Shown: in pieces, positions 1 to 8,946 of the stretch
How positions within the stretch are numbered: the first letter of the stretch is position 1
Layout of the letters: each line of letters starts with the position of its first letter
From: AP-15 sp963700185
GTDB taxonomy: Bacteria; Pseudomonadota; Alphaproteobacteria; ATCC43930; CGMCC-115725
Length of the DNA: 64,000 nt
NCBI GenBank assembly: GCA_963700185.1
Contig: CAVOWP010000014.1
Coordinates: 124,001 to 188,000 of the forward strand
Direction: 5' to 3'
Made by a program: the position numbers and the translations under genes
Notes under the pieces: generated by a model
The model's input: the letters and a program-made list of their open reading frames with translations, nothing else
Told to the model about the DNA's origin: nothing
Database searches by the model: none

Positions 1-2668
1 TGTCCTTATTGGCGACGCTGGCGACATCATAGACGCGCATCCCCCGCTCGCCCTCGGCGACATAGAGGTATTCGCCGCGCAGCTGGAGGCATTGCGCCGA
101 GGACGAGCCGTGACCATAGGCCTCCGGCAGTTGACGGCCTCTGTCGAGATGCGCCTTATAGTAATCGGGATAGGCATATTTGTGCAGATAGCTGCCGATC
201 ACCGCCTGCGGCTCGTCCCATTCGGTGACACGCACCGCCTCGATGTCGTTCTCCTCGCCGACCCAGGCGTTATAGCCGACAAAATTGACGAAATTCGTGC
301 CGAGCAGCAGCAGCTGCGCCATGATCGCGTTATTGTCGTTCTGCTCGGAGATGTGGCAGTCGGTGCAGGTTTTGGTCTCGGTGCGCCGCTCGGTATGCGG
401 GTAGTGGGGCGAGAAAGCCTGGCTCGAAAATCCGGCGGACGAGACCGGCGGCTGTTGCACGTAGATGTGTTCGCGGTTGATGTTGGTCGACGACAAAACG
501 AGCGCAGAGCGCGAGGCGATCGGCGCGATGATATTGCCCTTGATTGTTCCGTGGCGACCGAGCTGGAACATGTCCTCGCGCGCGACCTGAGGGTTGTAGG
601 TCGCATAGTTTCGCGTCTCACCGCCTTCATAGTGATGCCGCACCGTCTTCTGGTTGGCGTCAATTGGAAGGTGGCAGCCGCCGCAGCTTGTGGTCCAAGA
701 CAAGTGACAGGTGTAGCAAGCCATTGTGTCATTGGAATGGGCGAGCTCATTGGCCGGAACGCCGGGGCCCCATTTCATCGAAGTGCCCCTTGACATCAGC
801 TTCGCGCGCGCCGCCCGGGGATTGTATTTCGGGCTTGCCGGATCGACAGTATCCTTGACGAGCGTCACTTCCCATTCGAGGTCGGGATAGATCGCCGAGC
901 GTTGATAGAGCTTGGGGCCGCGCCATTCGAACCTGGCCCGTCCGTCGGCAGTGCGCAGCAGTGAGAGATCGGTCCCGGTCGGCGGAGCGGCCGGTCCGTG
1001 GGTCCGCAAATCGGGCAATGCCGTAGCAGTGCCATGGCAATCTGCGCAGGTGATCTCGATTGCCGCCTGCACCTCGCCATAGATGTGGCCGGTGCCGTGT
1101 GCATCGTGGCCGAAATGGCAGTCGACGCATTGCATGCCAAAATCGACATGAATCGAATCGAGGTGCACGGCCTTCTCGAATTTCTCGGGGTCAGTGGACG
1201 GAATGATGTTGTTGCCGTCGTCGAGCAGGTTGCCCTTTCGGTCGCGTTTGAAGATTGCCCGGAAATTCCAACCATGCCCGTGATAGTCGGCGAATTGGGT
1301 GTCGTGGAGTTGTGGGTTGAGCTCGCTGACCTCGGCGCTGAATTCGGGGTCGGCCCACTTGCCGCGCACCACCGCGCCTTCGGGGTTGCGCTCGAGCGCT
1401 GCGCGCACCTCGTTGTCGTTCGGATATTTCTGCTTCTTTGGCCACATCGCCGGCGCAGCCGTCTCGTAATCCCACATCGTGTAGCCGAGCATGCTGTTCA
1501 AAAACAGGTTCGGCTGGTGCATGTGGCAGATCATACATTGGCTCGTCGGGATCGCCGTCGTCATCTGGTGCCGCAGCGGATGCCCGGTTTCGTCTTTGCG
1601 AATGGTCGGGTCGAGGCTGATGCTGGTCCCGCGGTTGCCGTAAGGGGCGTAGGGACCTGCTGCCGCCACGTCGCGGTTGTTGGCGTACACCACGTGGCAG
1701 GACGCGCAGCCCGAATTGCGATAGTCCCCCGGATTGTCGTTGGTGCCGAGAAACCATGTCGTCGGGTCATTGAGGCGAGTCTTGGTGATGTTGAGGATCG
1801 GAATGGAAACCCGCAGCCCGGTGCCTGGACCGCGGTTGGACTGGCGGATATCGGGCCTTCCCGGCTCCTCGAGACGCTGCAGCTCTCCCTCCGAGTTGGG
1901 GTTGCCGATCTCCGGGAACTGGGTGCCAATGTTGCGGCCACCGCGCTCGAACACGCGGAAGACGTCACCGGGCGGAAATACCTCCCAGGATGGCAGCGGA
2001 TCGAGTTCGGGCACGATTCCGTGGCGTCGCGTCATCTCCGGGGTTGGCGTCACCGGCGTTACCAGCTTTGCCGGCTGTCCATCGCGCGTGTACGCTTCGC
2101 CCACGGACGAATGCTTGAGCGGCAGGATGCCGTTATTGTAGGCGCCGGCAGCCCAGAACATTGCCGTCGTGGCCATCAGGCTGCGCTCGGCCGATACAAT
2201 GATTCGCAGGTGACACGCACCGCAGGCCTCGCGGGCGACTCGGTAATCGCTCGGGTTGAGAAAGCGGATGAACTCGGGCGATTCGCGGTTCAGCAAAGTA
2301 TAGGTACGCGGCGGCTTGACGCTCGAGGGATAGTTCCACTCCTCGGGGTAGCGCGGCTGGACATGCGCTGCATCGAGAGCGCGGCGGTATTCGCTGCTTC
2401 CCGCCAGCGCGACTGCAGCACGAAACACAGCGGCATTGCCGCCGTGGCAATCGGTGCAGCCGAGGGTGACCCCAGGGCTGGTATGCATGGTCAGCGAATC
2501 GGTCGTCGTATGGCAGCTCCTGCAGCCGGTACTCTTGGCGGCGGCCTCGGCTTCGGTCTGTTTTATCGGCGCCGGCGGAGCACTCCCGCCCTCGGCCGGA
2601 CGGCTTACTGGCGCGCTCGCAATCAAGCCGAGCAGGAGAAAAGCCTTCGCGATCCGGCGCATGGCCAT
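1..2668 (-). CDS. Multihaem cytochrome c with LVIVD-like C-terminus (partial, runs off left edge)
   Basis: The frame is open for 889 codons from ATG 2668 to the window edge, so the C-terminus is missing. It starts with a signal peptide (MAMRRIAKAFLLLGLIASAP). Ten CXXCH haem motifs are visible: CRSCH near residue 47, CTDCH 70, CGACH 148, CASCH 320, CMICH 378, CVDCH 513, CADCH 541, CYTCH 650, CGGCH 660 and CTDCH 767. The last visible residues, around GEYLYVAEG and MRVYDV, resemble an LVIVD repeat, which suggests a beta-propeller beyond the edge. The gene begins 4 nt after the stop of the barrel gene, so the two are probably co-transcribed and the cytochrome may work with that barrel at or outside the outer membrane. 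The haem motifs are seen directly; the location and extracellular role are inferred. Confidence 0.9.
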   Translation of the reverse strand, partial: MAMRRIAKAFLLLGLIASAPVSRPAEGGSAPPAPIKQTEAEAAAKSTGCRSCHTTTDSLTMHTSPGVTLGCTDCHGGNAAVFRAAVALAGSSEYRRALDAAHVQPRYPEEWNYPSSVKPPRTYTLLNRESPEFIRFLNPSDYRVAREACGACHLRIIVSAERSLMATTAMFWAAGAYNNGILPLKHSSVGEAYTRDGQPAKLVTPVTPTPEMTRRHGIVPELDPLPSWEVFPPGDVFRVFERGGRNIGTQFPEIGNPNSEGELQRLEEPGRPDIRQSNRGPGTGLRVSIPILNITKTRLNDPTTWFLGTNDNPGDYRNSGCASCHVVYANNRDVAAAGPYAPYGNRGTSISLDPTIRKDETGHPLRHQMTTAIPTSQCMICHMHQPNLFLNSMLGYTMWDYETAAPAMWPKKQKYPNDNEVRAALERNPEGAVVRGKWADPEFSAEVSELNPQLHDTQFADYHGHGWNFRAIFKRDRKGNLLDDGNNIIPSTDPEKFEKAVHLDSIHVDFGMQCVDCHFGHDAHGTGHIYGEVQAAIEITCADCHGTATALPDLRTHGPAAPPTGTDLSLLRTADGRARFEWRGPKLYQRSAIYPDLEWEVTLVKDTVDPASPKYNPRAARAKLMSRGTSMKWGPGVPANELAHSNDTMACYTCHLSWTTSCGGCHLPIDANQKTVRHHYEGGETRNYATYNPQVAREDMFQLGRHGTIKGNIIAPIASRSALVLSSTNINREHIYVQQPPVSSAGFSSQAFSPHYPHTERRTETKTCTDCHISEQNDNNAIMAQLLLLGTNFVNFVGYNAWVGEENDIEAVRVTEWDEPQAVIGSYLHKYAYPDYYKAHLDRGRQLPEAYGHGSSSAQCLQLRGEYLYVAEGERGMRVYDVASVANKD

Positions 2669-2672
2669 GGTC

Positions 2673-4712
2673 TCAATAGGTCAAAATCATGTTTATCATC
2701 GCGGCGTAGAGAAAATTTGGACCCGAAAACAGTCCTGGATTTGTCTGGTAAATCGCCTTCAATCCGTTTGCTGGGATCAGCGCGGCTCCCGACACACGGA
2801 AGATGATATTCTGCGTATCCAGCGGCCGATAGGTGAAGGCCACCGACAGATCGTAACCAAGGTTGTTTGAGATGTGCTGATGGCGGAGAAACTCGAGCGG
2901 TTGGGTGTAGGCAGCTCTTAAATAATTGAAGTTCGTCGACATCCGTAATTCCGGCAAAATATCCGTGTCGGTACCGATGCCGGCGAGAATAAGGCCGGAG
3001 TTGATGAAATTCGACTGGCCTTCGAGCTTCGACGAGCGTACGTCGGCCAGCACCCCGTTTGGCTGATTGAGGCCGACGATACCGCCCCCGATATAAGGCA
3101 GTGACTGTCTGATAAAATAGCTCGCGTCCGATCCGGCAAATTGCGGGTTTTCGAAGATCGAATCGAAGCCGGTCGCATGCCCGCCCTGCGGGTTGCCGTC
3201 GCCGCTTTGAAAGAGACCAGAGAGTCGGACCCGTAGATAGTCGAAATCGATCGACGGTTCGGCAGCGGCAAAGAAGGCGTTGATATGGGCTCCATTGTTG
3301 TTCGGGACGGGACTAAATTGATTGTGGCTCAGGTGACCGGTCGCCCAATACCCCGAGCCGGTCAGGTTAAGCCGGCCCAAGTGTCCGTCTCCATTTATTC
3401 CAAGATAACTCACGTTGTAGTTGTACCCGCGATTGTCGCCGATCTGTGCCGGGATCACCAGGAATCCGTTCTTATCGTAATGAATCGTATTTGCCTCGTT
3501 GTCCACGTTAAGGGCGTAAACGATCTGCGAGGTAAAACCAGGAACCGGAAAATCCTGGTGATACAGATTGGCGACAAATACATAATCTTTTCTGAGCCCT
3601 CCTCCGAGGTCATTAAGGCCGCTATTGGTGTCTTTGAAGAGCAGGTCGAAAAAAGCGAAGTTGTATTGCCAACGGTTAGCATCGCGGTCGCCGAACAGAC
3701 GAATGCCCGGCTGACTGTCTTGAAAGACGAAGCCGCGGAAATCGAAGTTGAAGGGCTGAATTCCGACGCGCAGCGAATCAAAATCATAATATTCGGAGAC
3801 GTTGCGCAGATGATAGTCGACGAAGCCTTCCTGCAAGCTGCCAAACTTCTGGTTCCGTATCGTTCCGGCCTGCGGATTGATGTTAATGACGCCGAGCTCG
3901 CCCACACTTGTATGGTTGAAGTTGAAAACCGGGGTGAGGCGAAGCTCGAAGTCGGGTGGCTTGAAGGCGGTGTTGCCCTCGATAAGCGACAAGGTAACGA
4001 TCTCTTGTTGGCTGAAGAAGGATTGCCCGTAGCGACCGAACGTGTTGTTCGAGCCCGGCCTCGCTGCCGCGATGGCCGAGACGGGCGTGGGGACGCGCGA
4101 CGGCTCATAGAGCGTGTCGCTAATTGCACCGAAATTGAAGAACCAGTCCTCGCCGAAGATTGGTTTGTCGGCTTTCAGCGTATTGGTATTGTATGGATCG
4201 AACACGTTCTCCGGTCGCCCCAACGCATCGAGAATACGCCAGCGGTCCGGGATCGCGACCGACACGCTTGGTGAAACCGCTTGTGGCGGCAGGATGGCAG
4301 CCGGATTCTCGATCGGCTCGACCGCCTCGGGAGGCGGCGGTTGCCCGGGGATCCGGCGTTCAGCCTCGTCCAGGTGTTCGAGTCCTTGCAGGTACCGGCT
4401 CCAGTAGTCGGCTTCGGCTTTCGCTTGGAGCGCCATTCCCTGCAGTTGTTCATCGGAGAGTTTTCGCTTGAATACGCGCTCTACCTCTCTTCTCACCTCC
4501 GGGTCGGCTATCGCACGCTCGAAGGTGTGCGCGTCTGAACTGGTCGCGTTGTAGAGATCCTGGCCCGTTTTGCGATAGCGAGAGAGTTCGTCTTCGCGCG
4601 AGGGCTCGTCTTTCGGTTCGGCAGACAGCGTCACGCTCGCTGGCAGCACGAACAAGAGCGCCAGCGCCAGCAAAAGCGCACACTGGCGCAGACTTTCTTG
4701 TCGGCAGGCCAT
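2673..4712 (-). CDS. Predicted outer-membrane beta-barrel (porin-like) protein
   Basis: The 679-residue protein has a signal peptide (hydrophobic core LLLALALLFVLPASVTLSA), then a charged helical stretch up to about residue 130 and a Pro-rich linker. A long region follows with alternating polar and aromatic residues, typical of transmembrane beta-strands. It ends in an aromatic residue (MILTY), as many barrels do. The start is supported by an AGGGAG ribosome site 8 nt upstream. It sits between the GlcG-domain protein (24 nt upstream) and a secreted multihaem cytochrome (4 nt downstream). That order is the one expected for a porin that houses or carries a cytochrome, as in porin-cytochrome conduits. 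No specific family is recognised, and the conduit role is inferred from context. Confidence 0.75.
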   Translation of the reverse strand: MACRQESLRQCALLLALALLFVLPASVTLSAEPKDEPSREDELSRYRKTGQDLYNATSSDAHTFERAIADPEVRREVERVFKRKLSDEQLQGMALQAKAEADYWSRYLQGLEHLDEAERRIPGQPPPPEAVEPIENPAAILPPQAVSPSVSVAIPDRWRILDALGRPENVFDPYNTNTLKADKPIFGEDWFFNFGAISDTLYEPSRVPTPVSAIAAARPGSNNTFGRYGQSFFSQQEIVTLSLIEGNTAFKPPDFELRLTPVFNFNHTSVGELGVININPQAGTIRNQKFGSLQEGFVDYHLRNVSEYYDFDSLRVGIQPFNFDFRGFVFQDSQPGIRLFGDRDANRWQYNFAFFDLLFKDTNSGLNDLGGGLRKDYVFVANLYHQDFPVPGFTSQIVYALNVDNEANTIHYDKNGFLVIPAQIGDNRGYNYNVSYLGINGDGHLGRLNLTGSGYWATGHLSHNQFSPVPNNNGAHINAFFAAAEPSIDFDYLRVRLSGLFQSGDGNPQGGHATGFDSIFENPQFAGSDASYFIRQSLPYIGGGIVGLNQPNGVLADVRSSKLEGQSNFINSGLILAGIGTDTDILPELRMSTNFNYLRAAYTQPLEFLRHQHISNNLGYDLSVAFTYRPLDTQNIIFRVSGAALIPANGLKAIYQTNPGLFSGPNFLYAAMINMILTY

Positions 4713-4736
4713 CGAGATGCTCCCTCGATCCGATCA

Positions 4737-6728
4737 TCAGCACGCGTTTTGCTGGCTTGAATTCAGGAACGGAGAAGGCGGGCAATTGGTGTATCTCAGA
4801 AAAACGCCGCCCGCCGACAATTGATCGGCCCGGATGTTGGCCGGTGCGTTATTGAGCGTGATCGGTCCATCCTCCAATCCGAGGAACCCGACCAAACTAT
4901 CCTGCTGGATGCCGTCGCCTGACACGCCGATCCCGCCGACGAGAATATCCCCTCGGTAAATCGGTAACCCGCCGGAGAAGATCTGCATTCCATCGGCCAG
5001 CTGCGTCTTGCCGCCAGAGACGATAGGCAACTCGCCGCTGCCGCCATTGTTGGCACAGCCTGCCGCCGGCGGCGGGGCCGTGGCATTCACGACGTCTGGG
5101 ACGATGAGATCGGTCTGGAGACCGGTCGAGAAGATGCTCCAGCGGGTCGGGAACGGAAGGCTCAATGAGCCTGGAGGGTTGCCGTCGATACCGTCAGGAT
5201 AGAATGGTCTCGCGATCTCGCCGAGAGCGACCTCGGACCAGGCTATGCCGTCGGCGAAGACGGAGGGTTCGACGAGGCTCTGCGATCGGGTGATGTAATC
5301 CGCGAAAGTCCCGGTATCGGTGCTGGCCGGGATAGTAATAGCTTTGATCGTGCTCGCCGCGTCGTGCCGCGAGAAGAAGACCGCAGTACGAGCCTTCTGC
5401 CGCGAGACGTCGGCGCCAAAGATCGGGGCATCGGGGGTCCGAGTCTGTGCGAGGACATTGCCGTCCAGATCGACGATCGTAACGTTCACCTGGGCAAAGC
5501 TGCCGAGCGGGTTGCGGATGGCCGCGCGCGCCGAAAAGGCGACCTTGAGCGCGCTGATCATCAGTAACTGCGCTTCGCCGGCGGTGATCGCTTGGCCGAA
5601 ACCGGGTACGAGCCCGTTTGTCGGCGCATAGAGCACGTTCCCGTTGCCGTCGGTGAATACATAGGCACTGACGCCGGGATACAGGGTCGGGCCGATGGTT
5701 CCATCCGGCACGATGCCCGACGGTGCAGTGCCGTAGGTCAAACCCGCGATCGCCGTGTGACCCTGCGCCGGCCCAGCGAAGTAGCCGGTGACCGGCGTCG
5801 GGGTGAAGTTCCCGGCTGCGATGACGGGCGCCGCGAAATTGGCTGCCGTCGCGTCGGTGTATTGCAGGGTGAGCCCGCCTACTGCGATGGTCGATGCCTG
5901 GATGTTTTGGGGCGCCTCGTAGCCTGTCACCCCGGCAATCGCGATAACCTCGTCTTTGTCGATCGGGACATTGAGAACGTGAAGATTGAGCGAGTAGGTC
6001 GCCTTCGACATCACCCCGATGCCGCCCTGCAACATTCCGTTTTTGTAAATCGGCAGCCCCCCCGAATCGGCCGCGAAGCCAAGCGGCGAGCGATGCGGCC
6101 CGGGATTGGTGGCGCCGGGGGTCGCAGCCGCAACCGTATTGAAATCCGAGCACGGCAGCTGGCTGAACTGGACCCCGAACAGCGGCCCGGACGGAGTGTC
6201 GGCGACACCCGGATTGAAATGCTGCTGGATGATCTGATTGGCGGTGCGTGTCGAGAAGGCATTGCCTAGTGAGGACAGATAGGCGCCGGTGAGTGCCTTG
6301 GAGATCGCCCCTAACGGGGCCCCTCCTGGTACAGTGACATCTTCGAGGCCACCCACGACGCCGCCCCCAGAGGTGACCGTCAAATCTGGCGGAGCCCCCA
6401 GCATCTGCGTTACGGCCAGCACATTGCCGACGCGGTCCACGACAGCGATCGTCGCAGGTGCACCCAGCGAACTCGCTTGGTTCATCGCCTGGAGGACCAC
6501 AGTGTTTACGTCGCTCTCGGTCAAGTTCAAAGATGGAGCGGGCGCAGGGGTGGAAGGCGGCGTCGGAGGCGTCGGTGGGGAGGGCGAAGAGGCCGCCAAA
6601 GATTGATCGCCAGTCCCGCTATCTCCGCCACTACAACTGGGTGCCGATACGCCCAGAACGATCAGAACTGCCATCGCTACTTGGCACAACGGGTGAGAAA
6701 GAAGGTTTCCCCTGATCATAGAATTCAT
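4737..6728 (-). CDS. Exported GlcG/HbpS-like protein with two domains
   Basis: The 663-residue protein starts at ATG 6728, which overlaps the TGA of the upstream gene (ATGA), so translation is probably coupled. An N-terminal hydrophobic segment ends in APSC, a weak lipobox, followed by a Gly/Ser/Pro-rich linker. Two copies of a GlcG/HbpS-type fold are recognisable: ATIAVVDRVGNVLAV with GGLPIYKNGMLQGGIGV in the first half, and VTIVDLDGNVLAQ with GGLPIYRGDILVGGIGV in the second. This family includes haem-binding HbpS and GlcG of the glycolate operon. In a cytochrome operon, a role in haem handling or redox sensing at the envelope is a reasonable guess but is not shown by the sequence. Longer in-frame starts upstream run through the preceding gene and are rejected. 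Confidence 0.8.
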   Translation of the reverse strand: MNSMIRGNLLSHPLCQVAMAVLIVLGVSAPSCSGGDSGTGDQSLAASSPSPPTPPTPPSTPAPAPSLNLTESDVNTVVLQAMNQASSLGAPATIAVVDRVGNVLAVTQMLGAPPDLTVTSGGGVVGGLEDVTVPGGAPLGAISKALTGAYLSSLGNAFSTRTANQIIQQHFNPGVADTPSGPLFGVQFSQLPCSDFNTVAAATPGATNPGPHRSPLGFAADSGGLPIYKNGMLQGGIGVMSKATYSLNLHVLNVPIDKDEVIAIAGVTGYEAPQNIQASTIAVGGLTLQYTDATAANFAAPVIAAGNFTPTPVTGYFAGPAQGHTAIAGLTYGTAPSGIVPDGTIGPTLYPGVSAYVFTDGNGNVLYAPTNGLVPGFGQAITAGEAQLLMISALKVAFSARAAIRNPLGSFAQVNVTIVDLDGNVLAQTRTPDAPIFGADVSRQKARTAVFFSRHDAASTIKAITIPASTDTGTFADYITRSQSLVEPSVFADGIAWSEVALGEIARPFYPDGIDGNPPGSLSLPFPTRWSIFSTGLQTDLIVPDVVNATAPPPAAGCANNGGSGELPIVSGGKTQLADGMQIFSGGLPIYRGDILVGGIGVSGDGIQQDSLVGFLGLEDGPITLNNAPANIRADQLSAGGVFLRYTNCPPSPFLNSSQQNAC

Positions 6729-7219
6729 TTCGTGGACGTTATGGTGAGAACTCCAAATTTCACGCCTGCTGGCGTCCGATAGGCGACCTCCAGCGCAATT
6801 GGAAAGCTTCGCGGCCAAAAATTCGCCCCAGTGACAGCGAAGACGAGGTGCCCACCCGATAAGGCAAACCGATTGTCGATCAGGGTTTTCGTCTGCTCGT
6901 CCCAGGCCACCCATGCGCCCGCGGCGGTGCGCTGGAGAGCCGGCAATCCCCGAGGCCGAGCCGCCATATAGCTCGCCATCGGGCGATCGCCCGCGAGGTC
7001 GACGATGATGCGAATATCGACATGCGCAGGGTCGACCGTTGTCGGTGCGATCTCGGTCCCGGCATAGGATAGGCGCGGGAGCGCCGTGCCCGATGCAGTT
7101 TGCGACGTCGCCCACCGGCTCGTTCCCAACATCAGCGCGGAAAGCGGGAACGCGATCACGGTCCGCCGGGGCAATTTCAGGGCCACGCGCGGCCTAGAGC
7201 AGGTCTGCAACCCGGTCAT
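6725..7219 (-). CDS. Small exported protein of unknown function
   Basis: The 164-residue protein starts at ATG 7219, sharing one base with the TAA of the decahaem gene (TAATG). Its own stop overlaps the next start (ATGA). Near residues 18-35 there is a Tat-like or Sec-like export signal (PRRTVIAFPLSALMLG). The mature part is soluble, with mixed beta-type sequence and no cysteines in a haem motif. I do not recognise the family. Tight coupling on both sides makes it an obligate member of the electron-transfer operon, perhaps an assembly or accessory factor. Confidence 0.75.
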   Translation of the reverse strand: MTGLQTCSRPRVALKLPRRTVIAFPLSALMLGTSRWATSQTASGTALPRLSYAGTEIAPTTVDPAHVDIRIIVDLAGDRPMASYMAARPRGLPALQRTAAGAWVAWDEQTKTLIDNRFALSGGHLVFAVTGANFWPRSFPIALEVAYRTPAGVKFGVLTITSTK

Positions 7220-8901
7220 TATTTCTCCGTCTCGACGATCTGGCGCATCGGCCCCAGCTCCGGCCGATGGAAGACGTGGCAGGAGGTGCAGGTCGACTGG
7301 GCCTTGTAGGCAGCTGATTCGCTGCCGTGACAGGTGATGCACGTGCCAATTCCCGGGACCAAAACGTCGCTGCTCGATTGCGACTGCCGGGCATTGTGGC
7401 AATTGCCGCAACCCAGTGGCGCGTGCTTGGCATGGTCGAATCGGGCCGGCGTCAGAAAGCGGGTAAGCATGGCGACTGGCGCGACCCGGAATTGGCCGCG
7501 AGCAGGGTCGGGTACGTGGCAATAATAGCAGCCGCGCTTCTCGTCGAAGATGATCCCGAGCGCTTGCGTGGTCTTCTGCCTTACCCAGGCACGCCGACCT
7601 GGCGCTTCGCTTGGCGGTTCCGACGAATCGCCCGGCAAACGGCGTTCGATTCCCGGCGCCGGCCGCTCGGGGACACCCTGCCTCAGCGCTATGCTCGCGT
7701 AGAAACCCTCGACCTCGGCTTGCGCTCTCGCGTCATCGCCGTGCGGCACTTCCTTCCATGGCAGCTCAGCATCAAACCTCAGCGCGTGGCAGCGTTGGCA
7801 TTGGCCCTTGTAGGTTATTCCGAGAAATCCTTGGCCGCTCGGTTCGGCCACGTGGCAGTCGGCGCAGACCATTGGCTTGTAGCCCAGCGCGGGAAACCCT
7901 TCGGAAATAAGATGGGCGGCATGTGAGAAGACGAGGTTGGGGTGGTCGGCCGGCTTGGGATCGGCGTCCAGATCCACCCTCTCAATGCTCCTCTTCGCGG
8001 CGTCGTTGACGAGGGTCACACGAAATTGCGGGTGACCGTTCGGGAAGGAGCGCACGTCGCGGAGCCCAGCATTCGGCATCGTCTCGAGAAGCGAGCCATG
8101 GCAGCCGATACAAAGCGCCCCCTCTCGGATCACCAGGCCGCGCAAACCGCGGTGTTCCTGATGGCATTCCGCGCACCGCGTCGCCTGGAGAGGTCGGCGC
8201 GCTCGATCTCCTTCGACGGCGGCCGCTGACTCGAAATGATTGCCGACCTTCTTGTGGCAGGCTAGGCAAGCGGCGCTCTGTACCACGGCAAAAACGCCTT
8301 GGTGGCAAGTTGCGCAATTCTGTGCGAAGTAGCGGTGCGGGTTTGAGATCTCGCCGGGATTCCACAAGATTCCGAGGAAGCTGGGGGCTCCGGATGCGCC
8401 CGGGTTAACGTCGCCTCCGTGTGTGTAGAGGGCGATGGGAACGCCCAAACATAAAATCGTGAAGATCGCAAAGAGTGCCCAAGACGCGCGGCGTTTGCTC
8501 AAACCCGTCTGGTCCAGCCCGATGCGGCTTTCGGTGATGAGCCGCTGGAGCGAATCGCCGATCGGTTGGATGAGCTCAACCGAGAGGGCTGCGTCGAGCC
8601 CCTCGGGCGGTTCAGTCACGACGATTTTGTAGGGGCCGATCAGTATCTCGTCGCCGGGACTGACCAAGGCGACGTCTGCAGTCTTGCCGTTGAAGCGCAG
8701 CGGCGAATCGCCGGTCCGCTCGATGAAAAGACCGTCAGGTCGCTGGCGGAGCGCCGCTGCAGAAAGCTCTACGCGGATATCCGCAAGGGGTACCTCGTTG
8801 TCAGTGCCGCGACCAAACCGGATAATCTCGGCAGTTACCGTATGCGCCCTGCGCATCACCGCGGCGCCGCGCCTGGTGAGAAGGGTAACCTCAGCCCGCA
8901 C
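7219..8901 (-). CDS. FHA-domain, membrane-anchored decahaem cytochrome c
   Basis: The 560-residue protein starts at GTG 8901; no better in-frame start exists before an upstream stop. Residues 1-130 resemble a forkhead-associated domain (IIRFGRGTDNEV, then NGKTADVALVSPGDEILIGPYKI), although the usual S-R-x-H signature is degenerate. A single transmembrane helix lies near residue 160 (WALFAIFTILCLGVPIALY). The periplasmic part has ten CXXCH motifs: CATCH, CLACH, CAECH, CIGCH, CADCH, CQRCH, CYYCH, CGNCH, CITCH and CTSCH, in the style of the cytochrome c3/c7 families. It follows the cytochrome b gene by 45 nt. It probably takes electrons from cytochrome b in the membrane and passes them through the periplasm. 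The FHA part, if functional, would face the cytoplasm and bind phosphothreonine. Confidence 0.88.
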   Translation of the reverse strand: MRAEVTLLTRRGAAVMRRAHTVTAEIIRFGRGTDNEVPLADIRVELSAAALRQRPDGLFIERTGDSPLRFNGKTADVALVSPGDEILIGPYKIVVTEPPEGLDAALSVELIQPIGDSLQRLITESRIGLDQTGLSKRRASWALFAIFTILCLGVPIALYTHGGDVNPGASGAPSFLGILWNPGEISNPHRYFAQNCATCHQGVFAVVQSAACLACHKKVGNHFESAAAVEGDRARRPLQATRCAECHQEHRGLRGLVIREGALCIGCHGSLLETMPNAGLRDVRSFPNGHPQFRVTLVNDAAKRSIERVDLDADPKPADHPNLVFSHAAHLISEGFPALGYKPMVCADCHVAEPSGQGFLGITYKGQCQRCHALRFDAELPWKEVPHGDDARAQAEVEGFYASIALRQGVPERPAPGIERRLPGDSSEPPSEAPGRRAWVRQKTTQALGIIFDEKRGCYYCHVPDPARGQFRVAPVAMLTRFLTPARFDHAKHAPLGCGNCHNARQSQSSSDVLVPGIGTCITCHGSESAAYKAQSTCTSCHVFHRPELGPMRQIVETEK

Positions 8902-8946
8902 GCGTTCGGCCGTATTGGCAATGGCACGCAGTCACGATCCCGCTCA

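Noticed and set aside
998..2806. Plus-strand open frame of about 600 codons opposite the multihaem cytochrome
   Set aside because: It is antisense to a gene with ten haem motifs and has Arg/His/Gly-rich composition without domains; a GC-rich codon-bias shadow.
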